Shown here in pieces: positions 55,854 to 64,000 of a stretch of 64,000 bases of DNA. This DNA is from Myxococcales bacterium (GTDB taxonomy: Bacteria; Myxococcota_A; Polyangia; Polyangiales; Polyangiaceae). Every line of letters starts with the position of its first letter. Positions within the stretch are counted from its first letter, which is position 1. Under the pieces are notes generated by a model, which was not told where the DNA came from, did no database searches, and worked only from the letters and a program-made list of their open reading frames with translations. The translations under genes and the position numbers were made by a program. The stretch is taken from the NCBI GenBank assembly GCA_016720545.1, contig JADKKK010000035.1, forward strand, positions 1 to 64,000. The letters run 5' to 3'.

Positions 55854-56663
55854 TCAGAAACCCGAGCAGACCGCGGGCACGGGGCGACCGGCGAGCGCGC
55901 CTCGGATGACCCCGAGCTCGGGCGCGTTGCTGTTCGGCCCGGCGGCGCTCACGATGGCGAGGCACTGCGCCGCGGCGGTCCGTAGGAGGCCGGCCTCCGG
56001 GGACAGGCCGAGGCGGGCCGCCTCGGCGTTCAAGGCCGCGCAGCACTGGCCGAGGCGGCCGAGGTTGTTGCCGCCGCCGCCGGCCTTCGCGGCGCCGAGG
56101 CCGGGGTCGTCGATGACGGCGTAGAGCCGCGTCTCCTCGAAGTCGGGGCAGCCCGAGGTGAACGTACGGCAAGCCGCGCAGGCGAGCGCGCCGGCCTGGT
56201 CACGGCAGGCCCGCGAGCCCGCGCAGCTCGCCGGCGTGACATCGACGGCCCCGTCGTTCGCCTTCACGCACTCCTTGTCGGCCTTTCGGTAGCGCGGGGC
56301 GTCCGCGAGCACCTGCGGCCCGACCGTCACGCTGGTGGTCTCGTTCGCCTTGCGCTTGCCGACGGCGTCGACGTACGTGAGCGTCGTTGCCCCGAGCGCG
56401 GGGATGACAGAGCACGCAGGCGCCACGAGCTGGGCGAGCGGCGCGGTGCACTTGGCGTCGGAGTACACGCCCTCGAACGTCCAGGTCGCCATGGGAGCGA
56501 GCTGACAGCCGGTGCATTTGGTGATGTCGACGGGGCCCGCCTCCACCGGAACGGGCGCGGGGGCGGTCGCCTCCGGCACCTGGACCGGCGCGGGCTTGGG
56601 GTCTTCGCGGCAGGCGGTCAGGAGCCCGAGGAGCAAGAGGGGCCAAAGAGCCTTCGCGTGCAT
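55854..56663 (-). CDS. Cys-rich hypothetical lipoprotein
   Basis: The 269-residue product has a lipoprotein signal (LLLGLLTACRED), a Pro/Ala linker and a mature domain with some 14 cysteines, including ITKCTGCQLAPMATWTFEG, SCAGSRACRDQAGALACAACRTF and LGQCCAALNAEA. The C-terminal part is helical. No family is recognised. The paired cysteines suggest a disulfide-bonded extracytoplasmic domain. The ATG at 56663 is preferred to a longer start lacking a signal peptide. It lies 90 bases downstream of the pseudokinase gene, on the same strand. Confidence 0.65.
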   Translation of the reverse strand: MHAKALWPLLLLGLLTACREDPKPAPVQVPEATAPAPVPVEAGPVDITKCTGCQLAPMATWTFEGVYSDAKCTAPLAQLVAPACSVIPALGATTLTYVDAVGKRKANETTSVTVGPQVLADAPRYRKADKECVKANDGAVDVTPASCAGSRACRDQAGALACAACRTFTSGCPDFEETRLYAVIDDPGLGAAKAGGGGNNLGRLGQCCAALNAEAARLGLSPEAGLLRTAAAQCLAIVSAAGPNSNAPELGVIRGALAGRPVPAVCSGF

Positions 56664-56753
56664 GGTCCGGACGGTATCACACCCGCTCCGGCCCCGGAGG
56701 GCGGCGACCGCGCGACGATGAAGCGTGGCATGGCGCTCCGCGAGCACGTGGGG

Positions 56754-58013
56754 TCAGCCCTCCTCTCGACGCCGGTCTCGGGGCGGCGGGAGCGCGCCGA
56801 CCTCCGGCGCCCCCGCCGCGACGGGGGGACGCCGCTCGGCGGCGTTGTCGTCCGTCCCCGTTTGGCGGTGCTCCCACGGGCGCCGCACCGACTCGAAGAG
56901 CGCGGCGGAGAGGAGCTCCTCCGGGGTCGGCTCCTCGCGCCGATCGAGCGGCTTCGCCGGCACGGCACGTGGGGGTCCCGGCGGGGTAGGCGCTGCCACG
57001 GCGCGCGCGGGCTCCGGGCGGAACGCGAACGCCTTCGTGGCGGTCCGCGCGGCGCGGCGCGGCCGCTCGCGCTCCGCCGTGGGCTCGTCCGACGGCGGAA
57101 GATCCGCGAGCACGCGGGCCGCGACGGCCGCGCTCGCCCGGTCGCGCGGCGTGGCGAACGGCGCGAGCGCCGCCGCCAGCACCGCCACGTCCGCGAACCG
57201 CTCCGACGCCCCGACACGCAGGCACCGCGACACCGCCGCTTCGAGCCCCGCGGGCACCTCGGACCGGACCTCTCGGAGCGGCCGCTGCGCTCCCTGGAGG
57301 ATCGCGGAGAGCAGCAACGACGGCGAATCGCCGGCGAAGGGCCGCACACCTGCCAGGAGCTCGTAGAGCACGACGCCGAGGCCCCACTGGTTCGCGCGCG
57401 CGTCGACGCTCTTGGGGGCGTTGCGCTGCTCTGGCGCGAGGTAGGCGGCCTCGGCGAGGGGACGCTCCGTGCGCGGCTGGAGCTCGCCGTACGCGGCGTC
57501 CTCGAAGTCAACAACCTTGACTATTTCGCGCTCGCCGCGTCGCTCCGCGAGGAACAGGCTCGCCGTCGTGAGGTTGCCGTGGACGAAGCCTGCGGCGTGG
57601 GCCTCGGCGAGGGCCTCGCAGGCTTCGAGCACGTACCGCACCGCGTGCTCGATGGGGAGCGGGCCGCGCGCCTCGAGCTCCGCCGCGAGGCTGTGGCCGC
57701 TCAGGTGCTCGAGCACCAAGACCTGTCGCCCGTCCTCGAGCATCGCCACGTCGTGCACGCGGGCGGCGTGCTCGCCACGGAGCCGCGCGGCGGCGCGCGC
57801 GCCGCGGGCGAAGCGGTCGGCGACGCCGGCGTCGGGCGCGTCGAACGAGCGGCTCAAGAGCTTCAAGATGACCCGCCGATCGAGCGGCTCGTGGCAGGCC
57901 ACGAGCCGCGTGACCGGGCCGCGCGAGCCGAGGATCTCCTCGACGCGGTACCTGCCGCCGAGGAGCGCGCCTACCGCGGGTACGTGAGACGACGGGACCA
58001 CATCGCTGCGCAT
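56754..58013 (-). CDS. Pseudokinase of the PknB fold
   Basis: The 419-residue protein keeps a kinase fold (about 19-270) with the VILK lysine (Lys51), AGFVHGNLTTASLF, YLAPEQR and WGLGVVLYELLAG, but catalytic residues are lost. HRD is HGN (the Asp is Asn147), the metal-binding Asn of HRDxxxxN is Ser152, the glycine loop is GSRGPV, and DFG is DFE (Asp169, Glu171). Together these changes should abolish phosphotransfer while leaving the possible nucleotide pocket. The C-terminal 140 residues are Arg/Pro/Glu rich without a membrane segment. It is therefore likely cytosolic, acting as a scaffold or allosteric partner of another kinase. ATG at 58013. Confidence 0.88.
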   Translation of the reverse strand: MRSDVVPSSHVPAVGALLGGRYRVEEILGSRGPVTRLVACHEPLDRRVILKLLSRSFDAPDAGVADRFARGARAAARLRGEHAARVHDVAMLEDGRQVLVLEHLSGHSLAAELEARGPLPIEHAVRYVLEACEALAEAHAAGFVHGNLTTASLFLAERRGEREIVKVVDFEDAAYGELQPRTERPLAEAAYLAPEQRNAPKSVDARANQWGLGVVLYELLAGVRPFAGDSPSLLLSAILQGAQRPLREVRSEVPAGLEAAVSRCLRVGASERFADVAVLAAALAPFATPRDRASAAVAARVLADLPPSDEPTAERERPRRAARTATKAFAFRPEPARAVAAPTPPGPPRAVPAKPLDRREEPTPEELLSAALFESVRRPWEHRQTGTDDNAAERRPPVAAGAPEVGALPPPRDRRREEG

Positions 58014-58273
58014 GAGCTCTCCGGGCGAGGGCTCACGGTGAGCGCCTCGTGGAGTCGGGATGCGGCTTTCGTGCCATGCGCCGATCTCCTTCGGCGCCTC
58101 GTTACGCCGAGCGCCACGGTTGCGCGGCATGTGCGCTCGAGGCCTGGACACCGCACTGCGTTGCGCCGACCTCGCTGTTCCGAGGCCGCACAACGGCGAG
58201 CGAAGCGCAGAGATCTCGCGAGAATGAGAGGCGCCACGTTGCAAAGATGCAAGGTCGAGCGCGCTCGCGGCGA

Positions 58274-59467
58274 CTACTTGAGCTGACCGCTGGTGGCGCA
58301 GGCGCTGGCCACGCTCGGAGAGACCGTGCCCGTGAGCGACGGCCCCGCCCCGCGCGTGTTGAAGCGGACGCGGCCGGCGCCGCCGCCACCGCCGCCGCCC
58401 GGCCCCGCCACGTACGTGCCGTCGCCGCCGACCGCCGTGTCGCCCGCCGAGCCGTTCCCGCCGGTCGACGGGCCGGTCGCGCCCTTCGCCGGGGTGCCGC
58501 TGCCCTGGCCATTCTGGTTGTCGTCGGACTTCGAGCCTCCCCCGCCGCCGTTGGCCGCGACGACGCCTTGCACCGTGATGACGGGAGACTCGAGCAGCAA
58601 CGCTCCGCCGCTGCCCCCTGCGCCGGGAGGCTGGCTGGAGACTCCGCCAAAGCCCCCGCGGCCGCCGCCCGCGGTGACGACGCCGGTGGTGCCGATCGTG
58701 ATGAAGTTCTTCGCCACGAGCTGGAGCGCGCCGCCGCCCGAGCCGCCCTTGTCGACGGCCCCGCCGCCGCCCGACGCGCCGCCCACGAGCGGCACGTTCT
58801 CCGCCGTTCCCCAAGGGGCGCCGCCCGCGCCCGGCGCGCCCGAGCTGGAGGCGCCGCCGTTGCCGCCCTTCCCGCAATACCCTCCGCCGCCCGGGGCGTT
58901 GCTCGGCGAGCCGGCCGCGCCGCCGCCCGGACCGCCGCCCTTTCCGTTGTTCCCCGTCCCGACGAAGCCGCCGGCCGACGCGGAGTTGCTGCCGACCCCC
59001 ACGCTCACGGTGCCGAGGATGTCGAGCTTGTCGAGCGCGACGATCGCGCCGGCATACGTGCCCCTCAGGGACAGCGCGCCGTTCGGCTCGACGCGGAGCG
59101 ATCGCACCACGTACATGCCGATCTTGCCGGCGCCTGGTTGGTCAATTTGCTTGAAGACCATCTTCTTCGCGTCACCGCAGCTCGCGTCGAGCGAGGCGGT
59201 CGACCACGTACAACCGGTCTTGTCGATGACGATGTCGCCGACGTTGGCCAGGTCGAGCCCCGCGAGCGACAGGTTGCTGGGTGTGAACCCGAGATCGCCG
59301 CCCAGCGGCGGGGGCGCGGCGGCCTCCGCCGAGACGCTCGCCTCGGGAGCGCCCGCGTCGACCTCCGCGGCGGGTGGCGCGTCGGAGGAGCAGGCCACCA
59401 CCCCGACCCCCGACGCCAACGACAGCGCGGCGACGCCGCGAAACACCAAGCCCGACCACTTCTTCAT
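58274..59467 (-). CDS. Gly-rich surface lipoprotein (paralogue of 42961-44379)
   Basis: The 397-residue protein has a lipoprotein signal (ASGVGVVACSS), an acidic linker, and an ordered beta domain (about 55-135: FTPSNLSLAGLDLANVGDIV, KIGMYVVRSLRVEPNGALS). About 250 residues rich in Gly follow (GNNGKGGGPGGGAAG, GGGGGSKSDDNQNGQGSG), with strands such as LQLVAKNFITIGTTGVVTAGG between. Overall layout matches the protein at 42961-44379. Two further ATGs upstream (59476, 59485) would only extend the signal. The 260 bases to the pseudokinase gene (58014-58273) hold no gene. Confidence 0.75.
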   Translation of the reverse strand: MKKWSGLVFRGVAALSLASGVGVVACSSDAPPAAEVDAGAPEASVSAEAAAPPPLGGDLGFTPSNLSLAGLDLANVGDIVIDKTGCTWSTASLDASCGDAKKMVFKQIDQPGAGKIGMYVVRSLRVEPNGALSLRGTYAGAIVALDKLDILGTVSVGVGSNSASAGGFVGTGNNGKGGGPGGGAAGSPSNAPGGGGYCGKGGNGGASSSGAPGAGGAPWGTAENVPLVGGASGGGGAVDKGGSGGGALQLVAKNFITIGTTGVVTAGGGRGGFGGVSSQPPGAGGSGGALLLESPVITVQGVVAANGGGGGSKSDDNQNGQGSGTPAKGATGPSTGGNGSAGDTAVGGDGTYVAGPGGGGGGGAGRVRFNTRGAGPSLTGTVSPSVASACATSGQLK

Positions 59468-59638
59468 GCAAGCCCCCATCGTCATGGTTCGAGTCCCTCA
59501 GACTACCCACGGGCCGCTGGCATTCAAGCGCGCTGGGCCGCGGCGCTAGCCCGGATCCTGCAGGAGGTTCATGCGCCGGAGCCGCCGAGGCGGCGAGTGG
59601 GCGACGGGAGTGGGTCGACGGGGTGCTAAGCTCTCTAC

Positions 59639-60841
59639 GTGCCAAGTCGATGGCTCCTCCGCGCGCTCGGCGCCGTCGGCCTCGCCGCCGGGTGCTCTGC
59701 CGCGCTCGAGCCCGGAGGTGGAGCCGGAGCGCCCGCGCCCGACCCCAGGCGCCCTGCGAGTCCGACCGCGAGCGGCCCGAACGACGGAGGGCCCACGCCC
59801 CGGACGAACGACGCCGCGGAAGACGCCCCCGCCCCCGACTCCGCGGTCGCGCCGCTCGCCCCCTCTCCCGCGCTCCGAGTGTCGCCTCGCGTCGGCGCGC
59901 CGACCGACGACGACGCGCGCCCCCTCGGGCCGGGGATCGTCCTCGACGGCGGCTTCGGGGGCGCGAGCGTACGCCAGTGGATGCACGCCACGGCCACAGG
60001 GGGGGCCGCCGCCCGCGCCGATCTCGTGCTGCTCACCGCGGGCGCGGGCGACGGCGCCGCGGCGTGGCTCTCCGCAGCGCCGTTCCACTCCGCCCAGACC
60101 ATCGCGCTCGCGAGCGGCGCCACCGACGCGGATCTGCACATCGCCGCCGACATCGTGCGGCGCGCCGAGGTCGTGTGGTTCACCGGCGGGGACCAGGCGG
60201 CCTACGTGCGCTGGAAGGGCACGCCGCTCATGGCCGCGGTCCAGGCCGTGTTCGACCGCGGCGGGGTGGTGGGGGGGACCAGCGCCGGAATGATCATCCT
60301 GAGCAGCTCGGTGAACGACGCGTTCCAGGGCCCCTCCGAGAACATCTTGACCTCGGTCGTGGTCGCCGATCCATACCACCCGAGCATGCACTTTACACAG
60401 AACGTGCTGCGGCTCCCGGCGCTCGCCCGCACCATCACCGATCCGCACTTCATCGCGCGGGACAGGATGGGCCGGCTGGCGACGTTCATGGCGAGACAAG
60501 TCGCCGAGGGCCACGCGCGCCCCGACATCCTCGGGATCGGGGTCGACGACGGGGCAGCGCTCGTGATCGGCCCCGACGGGCGCGGCCAGAGGCTCGCCTC
60601 GGGCGCCGGCCCGGGGGTGTACGTGGTCCGCGGCGGGGCGCCGGAGCGAGCCGTGCCTGCGCAGCCGCTCGTCTATCGGGCGCTCCGCGTGTTGAAGCTG
60701 TCCGACGCGACGCACATGATAGATCTCTCCCGACGCTGCGGCCGCGGCGCGGTGCGGTCACTCGACGTGGACGGGTCGGCGACGCCGCCGTACCCCGCGG
60801 AGGCGTACGCGGACGGCCCGGTACAAGACGACTGTCTTTAG
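59639..60841 (+). CDS. Cyanophycinase-like (peptidase S51) lipoprotein
   Basis: The 400-residue protein has a lipoprotein signal (Cys19 in GLAAGCSAAL) and an Ala/Pro/Asp linker to about residue 95. A peptidase S51/cyanophycinase domain then follows: VVWFTGGDQAAYVRW, the nucleophile Ser215 in VVGGTSAGMIIL, DPYHPSMHFTQNVLRLP, ITDPHFIARDRMGRL and ILGIGVDDGAALV. Known members are intracellular or secreted hydrolases of cyanophycin (multi-L-arginyl-poly-Asp) or related Asp-peptides. A secreted form suggests scavenging of such polymers from prey or neighbours. GTG start at 59639. The next gene starts 55 bases downstream. Confidence 0.85.
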   Translation: MPSRWLLRALGAVGLAAGCSAALEPGGGAGAPAPDPRRPASPTASGPNDGGPTPRTNDAAEDAPAPDSAVAPLAPSPALRVSPRVGAPTDDDARPLGPGIVLDGGFGGASVRQWMHATATGGAAARADLVLLTAGAGDGAAAWLSAAPFHSAQTIALASGATDADLHIAADIVRRAEVVWFTGGDQAAYVRWKGTPLMAAVQAVFDRGGVVGGTSAGMIILSSSVNDAFQGPSENILTSVVVADPYHPSMHFTQNVLRLPALARTITDPHFIARDRMGRLATFMARQVAEGHARPDILGIGVDDGAALVIGPDGRGQRLASGAGPGVYVVRGGAPERAVPAQPLVYRALRVLKLSDATHMIDLSRRCGRGAVRSLDVDGSATPPYPAEAYADGPVQDDCL

Positions 60842-60896
60842 GCCCTGAGGCGGTCGACCTTGCGCTGGGCTCCGCAAAGCCACTACGGTCGCCCGC

Positions 60897-61559
60897 ATGG
60901 AACGCGATGACCTTCTTGCATTTCTCCGCGCCCAGCGGTGGGCCGTGGAGGCCTCCGTCTCGGTGCACGGGACCCCGCAGGCCGCCGTGATCGGCGTCGC
61001 CATCACCGACGACCTCGAGGTCGTGTTCGACACGAGCGTGGCGTCACGCAAGACCGCGAACCTGCGTCGAAACCCGCGCGTCGCCCTCGTCGTCGGCTGG
61101 GACGACGCGCGCACCGTGCAGCTGGAGGGCCTCGCCGACGAGCCTCGCGGCGCCGAGCTCGAGCGGCTGAAGGCCACGTATTTCGCCCGCTTCCCGGACG
61201 GCCCCGAGCGCGCCGCCCGCGAGCCGCTGACCTACTTCCGCGTGCGCCCAAGGTGGGTGCGCGTCAGCGATTTCAGCGGACCCGAGCCGACAGTGACCGT
61301 GGTCGAGCTCTCCCCCCCGAGGCGCGCGCCGCGCGAGCCTCGGGGGCGCGCCGCGGAGCTCGAGGTCACGCCGGAGCTCGAGGTCACGCCCGCGCTCGAG
61401 GTCGCGCCGGAGCTCGAGGTCACGCCCGCGCTCGAGGTCACGCCGGAGTCGCCACCGGCGGTCGAGCTCGTGCCCGACGCCGATCCGCCCACCGGCGACG
61501 GCGCGTTCGACGGTGACCACTCCTCCGACCTCCCCGAGGCGCCGCCGACCGAGCCCTGA
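60897..61559 (+). CDS. Pyridoxamine 5'-phosphate oxidase-like FMN-binding-fold protein with repeat tail
   Basis: The 220-residue protein has a split-barrel flavin domain (1-140): LLAFLRAQRWAVEASVSVHGTPQAAVIGVAI, VVFDTSVASRKTANLRRNPRVALVVG in part and YFRVRPRWVRVSDF, as in PPOX-class flavin-binding proteins. The C-terminal 75 residues are an acidic tail made of ELEVTPALEVAP repeats encoded by five 18-base units (61356-61445). Electron acceptor or substrate unknown; many such proteins bind FMN or F420. It follows the cyanophycinase-like gene after 55 bases and may be co-transcribed with it. Confidence 0.8.
   Translation: MERDDLLAFLRAQRWAVEASVSVHGTPQAAVIGVAITDDLEVVFDTSVASRKTANLRRNPRVALVVGWDDARTVQLEGLADEPRGAELERLKATYFARFPDGPERAAREPLTYFRVRPRWVRVSDFSGPEPTVTVVELSPPRRAPREPRGRAAELEVTPELEVTPALEVAPELEVTPALEVTPESPPAVELVPDADPPTGDGAFDGDHSSDLPEAPPTEP
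61356..61445. repeat. Five 18-bp tandem repeats in the PPOX tail
   Basis: Five consecutive 18-base units (starting 61356, 61374, 61392, 61410, 61428) differ at three positions at most and encode ELEVTP/ALEVTP hexads. The alternation of Glu/Ala in the first residue shows an underlying 36-base duplication. Copy number probably varies. Confidence 0.88.
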
Positions 61560-61624
61560 GGCGCCCGCGCCCGAGCCTCCCCGCGCCCGCGTCGGCCGGG
61601 CGGCGCGGCCCGCCGAAGACCAAA

Positions 61625-61650
61625 CGGCGAGGCCCCGGGGGACCTCGCCG
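61625..61650. terminator. Hairpin between convergent genes
   Basis: An 8-bp stem (CGGCGAGG/CCTCGCCG) with a 10-base loop is located between the convergent PPOX and thiolase genes. It is well placed to terminate both transcripts. Only a short CTTCT follows, no strong T-tract. Confidence 0.5.
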
Positions 61651-61695
61651 CTTCTGTGCGTCCTACACGCTTCGCGAGGCGAAGCGCCGCGCGGC

Positions 61696-62865
<1,170 letters not shown>

Positions 62866-62869
62866 GGGC

Positions 62870-64000
62870 TTAGTTCCTGAGCGGCTTGTTGTTCATGAGC
62901 ATGTACTGCATGCGTTCCTGGCTCTTTGGCTCACCGCAGAGGCTCACGAACGCCTCGGCCTCGAGCTCGAGGAGCTGCGACTCGGTGTTCTCGCGCGAGG
63001 CGCCGGCGACGCCGCCGCAGAGCACCTCGGCGACCTTGCCCGCGATCTTCGCGTCGTGGGCGGAGGCGAAGCCGCCGGCCACGAGCGTGTCGACCATCAT
63101 GCGCAGCGTCGCGATCCCGCTCTCGCCCGGCAGCACGTAGGCCTTGGGGGTGGGCGGGTGGTAGCCCGCGCCCGCGAGGCCGAGCGCGCGGCTCTTCGCG
63201 TCGACCAGGACGCGCGCCTTGTCGAACGAGACGCCGTCGGTCTTGCGGAAGTACCCGAGCGCCTTGCCCTCTTCGGCGCTGGTCGCGATCTTGGCGAGCG
63301 CGATGTTCTTGAACGTGTTGGTCACGATCTCGAGCACGTTCAGCTGCGCCCCCTCCGGCACGCCGTCGAGCGCGCGCCAGAGCATGTTGAGGTTGCCCGC
63401 GCCCCCGGGCAGGAGGCCCACGCCCACCTCGACGAGCCCCGAGTAGGTCTCGGCCGCCGCCTGGACCGCGGCGCCGCCGTAGCAGAGCTCGAGCCCACCG
63501 CCGAGGGTCATGCCGTACGGCGCGACCACGACCGGAACGCTCGCGTACTTCATGCGCTGCACCGCGCCCTGGTACCCCTGCACCATCGTGCGGATCTGGT
63601 CCCACTGCTGGGCGCCCGCCGCCATCACGACGAGGAAGAGGTTCGCGCCGACGCAGAAGTGCTCGCCCTCGTTCGCGACGACCATCGCGCGGAAGTCGGT
63701 CTCGGCCTTCTCGACGGCCTTCGTGATCATGCCGATCACGTCGGGGTCGATGCTGTTGGCCTTGGTCTTGAAGGTGATGCCGAGCACGCCGTCGCCGAGG
63801 TCCCACGCCTCCGCGCCGTCGTTCTTGAGCACGGGCGCGGCGCCACGGCGGAGGATCGTGAGCGTCGCGTAGCGAGGATCGGCCTCGCGCGCCTGGTACT
63901 CACCCTTGGCGAGGTCGAACACGGCGCCGTCCGCTCGGTAGAAGCAGGTCGCGCCACTCGCCTTCATCTTCAGCACGGACTCGGGGAGCTTCACGCCCTC
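62870..64000 (-). CDS. 3-hydroxyacyl-CoA dehydrogenase/enoyl-CoA hydratase, C-terminal part (runs off the right edge)
   Basis: The visible 376 codons are the C-terminal enoyl-CoA hydratase-like part of a bifunctional beta-oxidation alpha subunit in the YusL arrangement (dehydrogenase first, hydratase last). The frame remains open to the window end; the apparent GTG at 63994 is internal. ECH landmarks are [31 protein letters not shown] and [20 protein letters not shown] with the glycine-rich oxyanion region. The tail has [19 protein letters not shown]. Partner of the adjacent thiolase, with a four-base gap to it. Confidence 0.9.
   Translation of the reverse strand, partial: EGVKLPESVLKMKASGATCFYRADGAVFDLAKGEYQAREADPRYATLTILRRGAAPVLKNDGAEAWDLGDGVLGITFKTKANSIDPDVIGMITKAVEKAETDFRAMVVANEGEHFCVGANLFLVVMAAGAQQWDQIRTMVQGYQGAVQRMKYASVPVVVAPYGMTLGGGLELCYGGAAVQAAAETYSGLVEVGVGLLPGGAGNLNMLWRALDGVPEGAQLNVLEIVTNTFKNIALAKIATSAEEGKALGYFRKTDGVSFDKARVLVDAKSRALGLAGAGYHPPTPKAYVLPGESGIATLRMMVDTLVAGGFASAHDAKIAGKVAEVLCGGVAGASRENTESQLLELEAEAFVSLCGEPKSQERMQYMLMNNKPLRN

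Noticed and set aside
61356..61445. Possible CRISPR-like repeats
   Set aside because: Units are contiguous 18-mers without spacers and lie in frame within a coding region.

Overview
The window is about 70% GC and almost fully coding, with genes on both strands. It looks like a myxobacterial (Myxococcota, probably Polyangiales/Sorangiineae) chromosome. The evidence is two Ser/Thr protein kinases plus a kinase-like pseudokinase, many large one-off lipoproteins with Asp/Ala/Pro-rich linkers, paired TPR/PEGA and Gly-rich surface proteins, and secDF-yajC, birA-nadC and fad genes of deltaproteobacterial type. I see no rRNA, tRNA, CRISPR array, prophage or transposase. This taxonomic call is inferred from gene content, not from a marker gene.

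Layout. 0-3 kb: a + strand operon of a prokaryotic pentameric ligand-gated ion channel, a small lipoprotein and an endonuclease/exonuclease/phosphatase lipoprotein. A palindromic 234-bp element and a Uma2-family nuclease gene follow. 4-9 kb (-): yajC-secD-secF and an Lnb/DUF4105 membrane protein. 9-16 kb (-): lipoproteins, a cysteine-less sulfatase-modifying-factor protein and a PIN-PhoH ATPase. 16-23 kb (+): tryptophan 2,3-dioxygenase, NnrS, a Ser/Thr kinase, a surface protein interrupted by two compensating frameshifts, and an F420/NADP-type reductase. 23-31 kb: a propeller-like lipoprotein, an atypical P450, a methyltransferase, a deletion scar holding the 3' ends of two divergent genes, a formylglycine-generating-enzyme-like protein and an NlpC-like lipoprotein. 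31-41 kb: lactone oxidase, birA-nadC, a HAD phosphatase, a CPBP protease overlapping a receptor kinase, a minimal histidine kinase and an esterase lipoprotein. 41-52 kb: aldehyde dehydrogenase, a TPR/PEGA plus Gly-rich pair, an SPFH plus ribbon-helix-helix operon behind a near-perfect 28-bp palindrome, a DUF362 Tat protein, a 160-bp inverted-repeat element, an M14 peptidase, an ammonium channel, and divergent HisF2/HisH genes of the WbuZ/WbuY type. 52-64 kb: an LA_2272-like surface-repeat protein, an FAD monooxygenase, a pseudokinase, a second Gly-rich lipoprotein, a secreted cyanophycinase-like protein, a flavin/FMN-binding-type protein, and a fatty-acid oxidation pair running off the right edge.

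How it fits together. Housekeeping functions (Sec export, NAD and biotin metabolism, beta-oxidation, ammonium uptake) alternate with envelope and signalling genes. The least ordinary units are the ion-channel operon, the SPFH/RHH operon with its palindrome, the orphan HisF2-HisH glutamine amidotransferase pair with no acceptor enzyme nearby, the pseudokinase, and the two long inverted-repeat elements. Functions are assigned from motifs read by eye; no database search was run.
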